A stretch of 21,710 bases of DNA from Candidatus Hydrogenedentota bacterium (GTDB taxonomy: Bacteria; Hydrogenedentota; Hydrogenedentia; Hydrogenedentales; SLHB01): positions 1 through 21,710 of the forward strand of contig PUMX01000409.1 of NCBI GenBank assembly GCA_003552485.1, read 5' to 3'. Under the pieces are notes generated by a model. That model was not told the origin of the DNA. It searched no databases and was given only the letters and a program-made list of their open reading frames with translations. The position numbers and the translations under genes were made by a program. Positions 8,312-15,545 of this stretch are shown in pieces (position 1 is the stretch's first letter; each line of letters starts with the position of its first letter).

Positions 8312-9781
8312 ATGCGCTTAACCATGCCTATTCGCCTCACTATCGCCGCTATCGCCGTTTTTATCATCGCCTCTTCTTCCGCCGAGTCCGACGCGGCCAC
8401 GTGGTGGAAGGGCAATCTTCACGCACACACCCTATGGAGTGATGGGGCGGTTTACCCGGAGCAAGCCGTCGCCTATTACAGAGACCGTGGCTACAATTTC
8501 TTGGCATTGAGCGACCACGACATTCTGGCGCGGGACGAACAGTTTCGAGCCTTTGACGCATTTCTCGATGATGCGGCGGCGCGCGCGGGGATCCCTCAAG
8601 AAGTGGCGCGAAGCGGCTTCCCCGAAGGACACGACGGCCGTGTTTGGATCAACAAAACGCAGCGCGCGGCGGCGAATCAGCGCGGCGGCGACGCGGAGAT
8701 TCTGGAAGAATACCGCCAACGCTTCGGGGAATCGTGGGTTGAGACCGCGGAAGTCAATGGGGACAAGCTTGTTCGCGTCAAACCCATAACCGACTTCCGC
8801 CATCTCTTCGAGGCGCCCGGCGAGTTTATGCTCATGGACGCCATCGAAATCTCTGGAATCACCCCAGTTCATATGCTTGCCGTCAATGTAGGCGAACTGG
8901 TGACGCCGCACCTGCCTGTCGAAGAGCCAGCTACGGCGGCGGACATCATCAACGCCAATTTGCAATATGTCGCTGAGGCTTCGTGGACCGACGCACACCC
9001 GCATCTCGTCGCGGTGGCTCATCCCAATTATATGGGCGCAGTCACAGCCGAGCATTTGATCGAGGCCGAAGAGCTGCGGTTTTTCGAGGTGTTTAATGGT
9101 CACCGCAGCGTACGAAACCATGGCGATGATTTCCGTAAGGATACGGACCGTATGTGGGATATCGTGCTGGCGCACCGGTTGAGCGACGCCTCGGGCCCGC
9201 TACTGTACGGACTCGCCAACGACGACGCGCACACCTACCACAACGTCACCGAAGCGTCATCAAGCCCTGAGCGCGGCTGGATCATGGCGCGCGCGGAGCA
9301 ACTGACTCCGGAAGCGATCATTCGAGCCATCCTGAGCGGAGACTTTTACGCAACCACCGGGGTTACGCTGCGCGACATTCGCCATGAGGACGGCTCCCTG
9401 GCAATTGCAGTGGATGCGGCGCCAGGCGTGAATTACACCATTCAATTTATCGGAACCCGCGAGGACGCGGACCTGAGCAGCGAGCCGGTAATCAATCCGG
9501 ACGACGAACCCATGACGGCGCCGCGGCGCTACACAGCGGATTATGCGGCCAATTGGGAATTCGAGGAAGACGCCCCCTACGCCGTAACCCGGCGCTACAG
9601 CGAGGATATCGGCGAGGTGCTGCTCGAGGTCGAAGGCGCTGAGGCCTCCTACGAATTCGCCGGCGACGAACTATATGTCCGCGCCAAAATCATCTCAGAC
9701 AAAACGCACCCGAACCCATTCGCTGAAGGAGACGTTGAGGTGGCCTGGGTTCAGCCGGTGCTGCCCGGCGGCGATGGGTGA
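8312..9781 (+). CDS. Exported PHP-domain metallohydrolase (CehA/McbA-like), copy 1
   Basis: A 489-residue protein with an N-terminal signal peptide (about residues 1-28, hydrophobic core IAAIAVFIIASSSA), so it is probably periplasmic or secreted. The PHP metal-binding motifs are intact: HAHTLWSDG (H37, H39, D44), FLALSDHD (D68, H69), E179 in AIEISG, H237 in VAHPNY, E259 and H264 in FEVFNGH, and NDDAH (D305, H307). This family hydrolyses phosphoester or related bonds on two or three metal ions; CehA and McbA act on carbamates, so the substrate here cannot be named. A C-terminal beta-type domain (about 360-489) follows. GGGAG lies 7 bases before the ATG. It has a tandem paralogue at 10154. I see no strong promoter of its own in the 94 bases after ruvC. 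Confidence 0.88.
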   Translation: MRLTMPIRLTIAAIAVFIIASSSAESDAATWWKGNLHAHTLWSDGAVYPEQAVAYYRDRGYNFLALSDHDILARDEQFRAFDAFLDDAAARAGIPQEVARSGFPEGHDGRVWINKTQRAAANQRGGDAEILEEYRQRFGESWVETAEVNGDKLVRVKPITDFRHLFEAPGEFMLMDAIEISGITPVHMLAVNVGELVTPHLPVEEPATAADIINANLQYVAEASWTDAHPHLVAVAHPNYMGAVTAEHLIEAEELRFFEVFNGHRSVRNHGDDFRKDTDRMWDIVLAHRLSDASGPLLYGLANDDAHTYHNVTEASSSPERGWIMARAEQLTPEAIIRAILSGDFYATTGVTLRDIRHEDGSLAIAVDAAPGVNYTIQFIGTREDADLSSEPVINPDDEPMTAPRRYTADYAANWEFEEDAPYAVTRRYSEDIGEVLLEVEGAEASYEFAGDELYVRAKIISDKTHPNPFAEGDVEVAWVQPVLPGGDG

Positions 9782-10153
9782 GAGCAGCGAGCCGCTCTGA
9801 AGCCAGACGGAATACGCCACGATTATCGTCGCATTCGGCGTTCAGATTAGGAAGGTCTTCCCACGCCACCGAGACTCATTCGCGCTCCGCTCAGTCAAGC
9901 GCGGTTTGGAACGCGCGCCGATTGGGAATCTGCGCTACATGGCAGCCAGTATTCCGGGCGCGCTCAAAATGCCTTTCGAAAATTGTCTCTCCTCTTTCCA
10001 GCGCTCAACGTATGGGTGAATATCTACCGCTCGGCGAAGCGGGTTGCGGATAGCTCTGTGATCCGCTACTATGATTTCATGGACGCTGTGAAATCCTTTC
10101 ATGGAAAAGTCCGAACTTTGGATGTTTTTTCGTAACAAGTAAGGAGTTTGGCG
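9782..10153. other. Gap between the two PHP genes
   Basis: About 370 bases without a convincing gene. A short inverted repeat (AGAGC-8-GCTCT, 9781-9798) overlaps the end of copy 1 but has no T tail, so it is a poor terminator. The right end holds a promoter candidate at 10044-10072 and the ribosome-binding site of copy 2. Frames here (such as 9935-10138 on the minus strand) look like chance. Confidence 0.5.
10044..10072 (+). promoter_or_regulatory. Candidate promoter of PHP copy 2
   Basis: TTGCGG (10044-10049) and TACTAT (10067-10072) are separated by exactly 17 bases. They lie about 80 bases upstream of the ATG at 10154. The -35 box matches consensus at 4 of 6 positions and the -10 at 4 of 6. 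If real, copy 2 can be expressed independently of copy 1. Confidence 0.45.
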
Positions 10154-11734
10154 ATGTATAGGTCATTTGCTGTCCGTTTCGCGTGCGCCGCTTTCGTAGG
10201 TTTCGCTTTGGCGATTGCCGGGCTCGGCTGCGCTCCGGAGCCCGATATAGAGGCCCCGCCCGAGGAAGAACCAGAACACGAGTTGGAGCCGGAAGAGGCG
10301 CCAGAACCCGAGCCGGATCTCGAACCGGAAGCGGAAGCGGACCCCGAAGAACCTACATGGTGGAAAGGCCAGCTTCACGCCCACACGTTGTGGAGTGACG
10401 GCCAAGTGTTTCCGGAAATGGCCGCCGCAAAGTATCAGGAACTGGGGTTTCACTTCCTTACCTACACAGACCATGACATCCTCCCGCGGGATGAAGCCTT
10501 TCCCGCATTCGAGGATTATTTGACCGGCATGATCGATGAAGGAATCATTCCCGCTGGCTTCGCGGCGGGCTTCTGGCCCATGGGCCACGACGGCAAAGTA
10601 TGGGTCAATAAGACCCAGCGCGGTTATGAACCCGAGGACCTCGAACCATACCGTCAGCGATTTGGCGAGGATTGGGTCGAGACTACCGAACTGGACGGCG
10701 ACACGTTGGTCCGGGTGCAGCCGATTGACGAGTTCCGGCATCTCGTTGAGGAGCCGGGAGAGTTTTTGCTGATGGAAGGCGTCGAGCTCACTGGCATATC
10801 GAATATTCACCTGCTCGCGATTAATGTGACGGAACCGATACCGCCTTTTGTCCCGGAGGACGAAGCCACGCCGGTTCAGAAGATCCAGAACCACCTTGAC
10901 AACATTGCCGAGGCGGCGCAGGCGGAGGATGGCCCCGTGCTGGACGTGCTGGCGCACCCCAACTACGGCGGCGCTGTGACGGCTGAGCACATGATTGAAC
11001 TCGATGATGTTCGGGTTTTCGAGGTCTATAACGGACACCGTAGCACGCTCAATTTTGGCGATGAATATCGCAAAGACACGGATCGCATGTGGGATATCGT
11101 GCTTGCGCACCGGTTGAGCGAAGGCGAGGGCCCGTTGCTTTATGGCATAGCCACGGATGACACGCACAGTTATGAATGGGAGTCGCATTCGGCTGCGGGC
11201 CGTGGCTGGGTGATGGTTCGTTCGGACGAGCTCGCGCCCGACAGCATCGTCAACGCCGTGCTTGACGGCGACTTCTACGCGACCACCGGGGTAAAGCTCA
11301 ACGATATTCGCCACGAGAATGGCGCGCTCACCGTGGAGGTGGACGCCGAGCCCGACGTGAATTACACGATACAGTTCATCGGCACGCGCGCCGGCGCGGA
11401 TCTGTCGAGCGAACCCGTCGAGAACGAACATGGCGAGCCCATGACAAGAGAGAAGACCTACAGAAGAGATCTCGCTCACAACCGGGATATCCTAGACCAT
11501 GACGACTCCGAGGAACCCTACGCGGTGACGCGGCAATACAGCAGCGATATCGGGGAAGTGCTTTACGAGGTGGAAGGAACGGAGGCGACCTACGAATTTG
11601 AGGGCGACGAATTATATGTGCGCGCGAAAGTCGTCTCTGACAAGGTCCATCCTAATCCCTTCGTGCGGCCCCGGCGTGGAGAGGAATTCGAGGTGGCCTG
11701 GATTCAGCCGGTCCAACCGGCGAACGGGGAGTGA
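10154..11734 (+). CDS. PHP-domain metallohydrolase, copy 2, probable lipoprotein
   Basis: A 526-residue paralogue of the upstream gene. I use the ATG at 10154 (AGGAG about 8 bases before) rather than the in-frame TTG at 10148. The signal peptide ends in IAGLGC, giving a probable lipidated C26, although position -3 is Gly rather than the usual Leu. Residues 27-67 form a spacer with 20 acidic residues and 12 prolines out of 41, probably an extended tether from membrane to enzyme. The PHP motifs are kept: HAHTLWSDG (H75, H77, D82), TYTDHD, MEGVELTG, LAHPNYGG, FEVYNGH and TDDTH. It shares the 17-residue run RKDTDRMWDIVLAHRLS with copy 1. The C-terminal domain also matches copy 1, with a short insert near residues 430-445. 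Substrate unknown. Confidence 0.87.
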   Translation: MYRSFAVRFACAAFVGFALAIAGLGCAPEPDIEAPPEEEPEHELEPEEAPEPEPDLEPEAEADPEEPTWWKGQLHAHTLWSDGQVFPEMAAAKYQELGFHFLTYTDHDILPRDEAFPAFEDYLTGMIDEGIIPAGFAAGFWPMGHDGKVWVNKTQRGYEPEDLEPYRQRFGEDWVETTELDGDTLVRVQPIDEFRHLVEEPGEFLLMEGVELTGISNIHLLAINVTEPIPPFVPEDEATPVQKIQNHLDNIAEAAQAEDGPVLDVLAHPNYGGAVTAEHMIELDDVRVFEVYNGHRSTLNFGDEYRKDTDRMWDIVLAHRLSEGEGPLLYGIATDDTHSYEWESHSAAGRGWVMVRSDELAPDSIVNAVLDGDFYATTGVKLNDIRHENGALTVEVDAEPDVNYTIQFIGTRAGADLSSEPVENEHGEPMTREKTYRRDLAHNRDILDHDDSEEPYAVTRQYSSDIGEVLYEVEGTEATYEFEGDELYVRAKVVSDKVHPNPFVRPRRGEEFEVAWIQPVQPANGE

Positions 11735-11778
11735 CCGGGCGCCCCTAGCGAGCCTTCGTGATAGCAATACAGGGATTT

Positions 11779-11817
11779 CACTGCCAGCATCCGTTGGGTG
11801 TTGGCAGTGTCTCTTTC
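11779..11817 (+). terminator. Rho-independent terminator after the PHP genes
   Basis: CACTGCCA (11779-11786) and TGGCAGTG (11802-11809) are perfect complements. The bases between continue the pairing (GCATCC with GGGTGT, two G-U pairs), giving a stem of about 14 bp around a GTT loop. The tail TCTCTTTC follows. It sits 45 bases after the stop of PHP copy 2 and upstream of the gmd promoter, which separates the two units. Confidence 0.75.
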
Positions 11818-11864
11818 ACGCCAGCTTTGTCCTCTACTGACCAGCTAATCCAGTTTATTGGTGG

Positions 11865-11893
11865 TTGCAACGAGGCGCGCGCCTTCCTATAAT
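11865..11893 (+). promoter_or_regulatory. Near-consensus sigma70-type promoter of gmd-rmd
   Basis: TTGCAA (11865-11870), 17 bases, then a perfect TATAAT (11888-11893). Transcription would begin near 11900, leaving a leader of about 23 nt with AAGGAG just before the ATG at 11923. Confidence 0.75.
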
Positions 11894-11922
11894 CGTGCAC
11901 ACGCCATGGGGAAAGGAGATTC

Positions 11923-12915
11923 ATGTCCACCACCGAAAAACCGCGCGCGTTGATTACCGGCATCACTGGCCAGGATGGCTCCTATCTGGCCGAGTTTCTG
12001 CTTGAACAGGGTTACGCCGTGTACGGAGTGGTGCGGCGTTCGAGTACGGAGACGTTCGAGCGCATCGCCCATCTCATCGACCGGATCCACTTGGTTAACG
12101 CCGATCTCACGGACCAGGTTTCCCTTATCGAGACACTGAATCACGTGCGGCCGGTCGAGGTATACAATCTGGCCGCCCAGTCGTTCGTGCCCGCGTCTTG
12201 GCATCAACCTTTGCTTACGGGTGATGTGACCGGACTCGGCGTAACGCGGATGCTCGAGGCAATCCGCATCGTTGACCCATCTATACGATTCTACCAGGCC
12301 TCGTCCAGTGAAATGTTCGGTCACGTTCGGGAGTCGCCGCAGAATGAACAAACTCCGTTTTATCCGCGAAGCCCTTACGGCGTGGCTAAGGTGTATGGCC
12401 ATTGGATTACGGTGAACTACCGCGAGAGCTATGGGCTGTTCGCGGTATCCGGGATTCTATTCAACCATGAATCGCCCCGCCGTGGTTTGGAGTTCGTCAC
12501 CCGCAAGATTACCCACGGCGCTGCCCGCATCGCCGCGGGTCTGCAACAAGAACTGCGGCTGGGCAATCTCGACGCGAAACGTGACTGGGGTTACGCCAGG
12601 GATTACGTCGAGGCGATGTGGCGCATGCTGCAACAGGACCAGCCCGAGGATTTTGTTGTGTCGAGCGGCGCCACGCACACGGTGCGCGAGTTCTGTGAAA
12701 CGGCCTTCCAGTGCTTCGGACTGGACTGGGAACAATACGTGCGTGTTGACACGTCTTTATACCGGCCCGCGGAGGTGCATGAACTGATGGGCGACGCCAG
12801 CAAGGCTCACGCAAGGCTGGGTTGGCGCCCCACAACCGGGTTCAAGGAGCTTATTGAGCTGATGGCTGAGGCTGATCGACGCCATGTCGATGCCGAGACC
12901 CGGCGAGAGGCGTAG
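11923..12915 (+). CDS. gmd: GDP-mannose 4,6-dehydratase
   Basis: A 330-residue extended short-chain dehydrogenase that converts GDP-D-mannose to GDP-4-keto-6-deoxy-D-mannose using a tightly bound NADP(H). The Rossmann motif GITGQDG is at 13-19, and the VVRRSS segment that follows the second strand is typical of GMD. Active-site residues fit SSSEMFG (S129, E130) and Y152-x3-K156 in SPYGVAK. The later NHESPRRGLEFVTRKIT segment is diagnostic for GMD over other sugar dehydratases. Length is slightly short of the E. coli enzyme (about 373) but usual for the shorter bacterial type. A strong ribosome-binding site (AAGGAG) supports the start. It is followed 5 bases later by a reductase that should use its product. 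Confidence 0.93.
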   Translation: MSTTEKPRALITGITGQDGSYLAEFLLEQGYAVYGVVRRSSTETFERIAHLIDRIHLVNADLTDQVSLIETLNHVRPVEVYNLAAQSFVPASWHQPLLTGDVTGLGVTRMLEAIRIVDPSIRFYQASSSEMFGHVRESPQNEQTPFYPRSPYGVAKVYGHWITVNYRESYGLFAVSGILFNHESPRRGLEFVTRKITHGAARIAAGLQQELRLGNLDAKRDWGYARDYVEAMWRMLQQDQPEDFVVSSGATHTVREFCETAFQCFGLDWEQYVRVDTSLYRPAEVHELMGDASKAHARLGWRPTTGFKELIELMAEADRRHVDAETRREA

Positions 12916-12920
12916 CCCCA

Positions 12921-13862
12921 ATGACTGGACGCGCACTTGTCACGGGCGCTGACGGTTTCGTGGGGGGTTACCTGTGCCCGCACCTCGAAGAAATGGGCTG
13001 GCAGGTTGTGCCGGCGGTGATGCATCCATCGGAGGATTCGGAAGGCGCCTTGTGCGCCAATCTCCGTAGCGCGGCCGAAGTCCGGGAGTTGGTGGCCCAA
13101 GCCGGCCCCCTCACGCATGTCTTCCACCTGGCCGCAGTGAGCTTCGCGCCCGAGGCGGGGGCCAATCCGTTAACCGCTTTCGAGACCAATCTCAGCGGAA
13201 CCGTCCATCTTGCCGAAGCAACTATCGAGCATGCGCCATCGGCGCGTTTCGTATTCATCAGCAGCGGCGCCGTCTATGGGCTTCCGCAGTTCCTGCCCAT
13301 TACCGAAGAACATCCCTTGAACCCCGGCGATGCCTACGCGATCTCGAAGGCCGCCGCGGACCAATATTGCCGGTATCTCTTCAATACGCGGCAACTGGAT
13401 ACAATCCGGCTGCGGCCCTTTAATCATTCAGGGCCGGGCCAATCCGATCAGTTTGTGTTGTCAAGCTTTGCACGCCAGATCGCCGCTATTGAAGCGGGCG
13501 ACCAGGAGCCTGTTGTGTGCGTGGGCAATGTCCACACGGCGCGCGATTTCACCCACGTGCGAGACATTGTGCGTGCGTATGAACTCGCCGCTCGCGAAGG
13601 CGAGCCCGGCGCGGCGTATAACATCTGCAGCGGCCACGCCTGGAGCATCAGGGATGCGCTGAACCAACTCTTAAGCCAGAGCCGCGTAGAAGTGCGCATC
13701 GAGACGGATGAAACGCGCACACGCGCCACGGATGTGCTGGAAATCGTGGGGTCTCACGCCAGATTCAGCAGCCGCACCCAATGGACGCCCACCATCCCCT
13801 TTGATCAGCTTCTGAACGAGTTGCTCCGGGCCTGGCGTAGGCGATACCGGACTGGAACCTGA
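12921..13862 (+). CDS. rmd: GDP-6-deoxy-4-keto-D-mannose reductase (probable Rmd)
   Basis: A 313-residue NAD-dependent epimerase/dehydratase-family protein with the Rossmann motif GADGFVG (9-15), SSGAVYG (114-120) and Y139-x3-K143 in DAYAISK. RPFNHSGPGQ (165-174) is the segment I associate with Rmd, which reduces the Gmd product to GDP-D-rhamnose. Position 5 bases downstream of gmd in the same operon supports this. GDP-6-deoxytalose synthesis by a related reductase is the main alternative, since stereochemistry cannot be read from motifs. GDP-fucose synthase (Fcl) is less likely because its own hallmark segments are absent. No strong ribosome-binding site is visible; a GAGG lies in the end of gmd, so translation is probably coupled. 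No glycosyltransferase that would use the sugar is in the window. Confidence 0.82.
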   Translation: MTGRALVTGADGFVGGYLCPHLEEMGWQVVPAVMHPSEDSEGALCANLRSAAEVRELVAQAGPLTHVFHLAAVSFAPEAGANPLTAFETNLSGTVHLAEATIEHAPSARFVFISSGAVYGLPQFLPITEEHPLNPGDAYAISKAAADQYCRYLFNTRQLDTIRLRPFNHSGPGQSDQFVLSSFARQIAAIEAGDQEPVVCVGNVHTARDFTHVRDIVRAYELAAREGEPGAAYNICSGHAWSIRDALNQLLSQSRVEVRIETDETRTRATDVLEIVGSHARFSSRTQWTPTIPFDQLLNELLRAWRRRYRTGT

Positions 13863-14002
13863 TCATCACGGCAGCGCACTGTTTGGCGATTGGGCAACCC
13901 GTTGCGCTTTGTCGTCACCCCCATTCGTATGATATGAAAAAGGCCGGCATTCCCCCACCTACAATGGCTGAATCACCATGGCGCCGGTTCTCCATCACCA
14001 CT

Positions 14003-14011
14003 TGGTATACT
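14003..14011 (+). promoter_or_regulatory. Candidate extended -10 promoter of fabI
   Basis: TGG followed by TATACT (14006-14011) fits the extended -10 form TGnTATAAT, with 5 of 6 matches in the hexamer. There is no recognisable -35 at 16-18 bases upstream, which is typical of this class. It is about 50 bases before the fabI ATG at 14060. Confidence 0.45.
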
Positions 14012-14059
14012 AGGGGTTTGGAAGGCCCAGCTTTCACATCAATCATGGAAGGAAATGAC

Positions 14060-14860
14060 ATGGCTCAGGGATTATTGGCAGGTAAACATGGAGTAGTGCT
14101 TGGGGTTGCGAACGAAAAATCCATCGCTTGGGGGTGCGCTCAAGCATGCGCGGAGCAGGGGGCCGCGCTCACCTTCAACTATCTGGATGGCGGCCTTGAA
14201 CGGCGAGTGCGCAATCTGGCCGAAACTCTGTCCTGCGAAACGGCCGCTTACCCCTGTGATCTTACCGACGACACGCAGGTAGACGGTTTCTTTTCGGAAA
14301 TCGGTAAAACGGGGCGGCCCATTGATTTCTTGATACACTCAGTGGCCTACGCCGAGCGGGAGGATCTCAAGAATCCCTTTATTGAAACGCCGCGGCTGAA
14401 CTTCCAACTGGCGCTGGACGTGTCCGCGTACAGCCTCGTGGCCGCCGCACGGGGAGCCGCGCCACTGATGCCCGAAGGGGGCAGCATTGTAACAATGAGC
14501 TACTACGGCGCGGAGAAGATTATCCCGAATTACAACGTCATGGGTGTGGCGAAAGCGGCGCTGGAAGCCAGCGCCCGGTATCTGGCCTACGATTTGGGCG
14601 CCCGCGGCGTACGGGTGAATTGCTTGAGCGCCGGGCCATTGCGCACACTGTCCTCAAGCGCAATCTCGGGCATGCGTTCCATGCTGAAGGCGGCCGGCGA
14701 CGTGACGCCTATGCGCCGCAACATAACACACGATGATGTGGCCGGCGCCGCCGTGTATTTGGTCTCGGACCTGGCCTCCGGGGTGACGGGCGAAGTGCTG
14801 CACGTAGACAACGGATACCACGCCATGGGCATGTTCGAGGGAACCTCGGCTCAAGAGTAG
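14060..14860 (+). CDS. fabI: Enoyl-[acyl-carrier-protein] reductase (NADH), FabI type
   Basis: A 266-residue cytoplasmic short-chain reductase that carries out the last step of each fatty-acid elongation cycle, reducing trans-2-enoyl-ACP with NADH or NADPH. The start is MAQGLLAGKHGVVLGVANEKSIAWG, the usual FabI beginning. The catalytic pair is Y158 and K165 in IPNYNVMGVAK, matching Tyr156/Lys163 of the E. coli enzyme. The C-terminus ends in GEVLHVDNGYHAMGM. I start at the ATG at 14060, preceded by GGAAGGA; the frame is open to 13883 but those 59 residues have no homologue pattern and cross the promoter. At the site of E. coli Gly93 (a triclosan-resistance position) the residue is Ala in HSVAYA, which is common in FabI. 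The gene stands alone between rmd and a convergent small gene. Confidence 0.93.
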   Translation: MAQGLLAGKHGVVLGVANEKSIAWGCAQACAEQGAALTFNYLDGGLERRVRNLAETLSCETAAYPCDLTDDTQVDGFFSEIGKTGRPIDFLIHSVAYAEREDLKNPFIETPRLNFQLALDVSAYSLVAAARGAAPLMPEGGSIVTMSYYGAEKIIPNYNVMGVAKAALEASARYLAYDLGARGVRVNCLSAGPLRTLSSSAISGMRSMLKAAGDVTPMRRNITHDDVAGAAVYLVSDLASGVTGEVLHVDNGYHAMGMFEGTSAQE

Positions 14861-14941
14861 GCCGGCCCTGCGCGCATCGCCGCGGCGGGCGCACGCCCCG
14901 AGGGGGAACGCATGTCCAAGCATCTACAGCGGCCGCGTCAT

Positions 14942-14953
14942 GCAGGGCCCTGC
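14942..14953. repeat. Perfect 12-base palindrome
   Basis: GCAGGGCCCTGC reads the same on both strands, with no loop. It lies between the fabI stop and the stop of the convergent gene at 14958. Its arm GCAGGGCC also complements GGCCCTGC at 14864-14871, so an RNA could fold the whole 80-base gap. There is no T tail. A bidirectional terminator or a protein-binding site are both possible. Confidence 0.4.
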
Positions 14954-14957
14954 GTAA

Positions 14958-15251
14958 TCAGCTCAGCGAGTGCTGGTTCGAGACCACCAGACCTGCGCCT
15001 TTCTCAGGGTCTACCAGCAGGCGGCCGTTAGTCAGACGCACGAACATGCGCCCATCCACGAGGTAGGCGCATTCGATGGTGGCGGGGCCGAATAGGAGCG
15101 ACCAGGTCTCCATGATCTCGACCGACCGGGCGAGCATGGAGGCCTCGGCGCCTGTCGAGCACGAAGACTTGGCGTTTTCCGTCGGCGGTGCGAACGGAAC
15201 GCTGAATTCCAAGTTGATAGCGGAAAGTTTTTTGGAACGGTCGTAAGTCAT
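14958..15251 (-). CDS. Small protein of unknown function (97 aa)
   Basis: I do not recognise this protein. The start is the ATG at 15251, with AGGAGA about 6 bases upstream; the longer in-frame start at 15284 adds 11 residues and crosses that ribosome-binding site. The sequence starts MTYDRSKKLSAI, has no signal peptide or membrane segment, and two cysteines at residues 30 and 31 (SSC followed by S in mid-protein is approximate). A C-terminal part with AYLVDGRMFVRLTNGRLLVDPEKG alternates hydrophobic and polar residues, suggesting a few beta strands. It is convergent with fabI and divergent from recQ. A 12-base imperfect palindrome (GTGA-ACGC-TCAC, 15267-15278) lies just before the ribosome-binding site and could be an operator. 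The ribosome-binding site, isolated position and normal composition support a real gene. Confidence 0.6.
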   Translation of the reverse strand: MTYDRSKKLSAINLEFSVPFAPPTENAKSSCSTGAEASMLARSVEIMETWSLLFGPATIECAYLVDGRMFVRLTNGRLLVDPEKGAGLVVSNQHSLS

Positions 15252-15545
15252 AACGATCTCCTGTCTGTGAACGCTCACGCTCAAGGAACCGCTCTAACCG
15301 TGCCGCCCGTGTGAGGATGCTTGGGGTGTCTCAGCCGCAAGTAAATCATCCGGGCATAAGCACATCCTCAGTGTACCCGGTGAAGATGACAAGCGCTTGA
15401 CGGGTTTATGAAGATTTCGTGACAATTCGCCGAACACCGCCGCGCAATTGCCGCGGTTTGCCAAAACGCTGGCCAAAGCCCCATAAGTAGAGCATCAACA
15501 ATGCGCAAAAGCGCAGTTAAGCATTAGGAAACGGAAACGCCAAGA
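15252..15545. other. Divergent gap upstream of the small gene and recQ
   Basis: About 290 bases without a convincing gene. They hold the candidate recQ promoter at 15397-15426, a small hairpin TGCGC-AAAA-GCGCA at 15502-15515 in the recQ leader, and the GTGA/TCAC palindrome near the small gene. The 60-codon minus-strand frame at 15294-15476 has no good ribosome-binding site and overlaps the promoter. Confidence 0.45.
15397..15426 (+). promoter_or_regulatory. Candidate promoter of recQ
   Basis: TTGACG (15397-15402, 5 of 6 matches) and GACAAT (15421-15426, 4 of 6) are 18 bases apart. The leader would be about 115 nt. A weaker alternative is TTGCCA at 15458-15463 with CATAAG at 15482-15487. Confidence 0.4.

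Noticed and set aside
10163..11479. 438-codon open frame on the minus strand opposite PHP copy 2
   Set aside because: Mirror of a gene with intact PHP motifs; no ribosome-binding site or family pattern. A composition artefact.
13883..14059. N-terminal extension of fabI by 59 codons
   Set aside because: It passes through the extended -10 promoter, and the FabI family begins at the ATG at 14060, which has a ribosome-binding site.
14975..14985. GGTTCGAGACC resembling a tRNA T-arm
   Set aside because: No acceptor stem, D arm or anticodon arm can be built around it, and it lies in the end of a coding frame.
15294..15476. 60-codon minus-strand frame
   Set aside because: No good ribosome-binding site, no family, and it overlaps the candidate recQ promoter.
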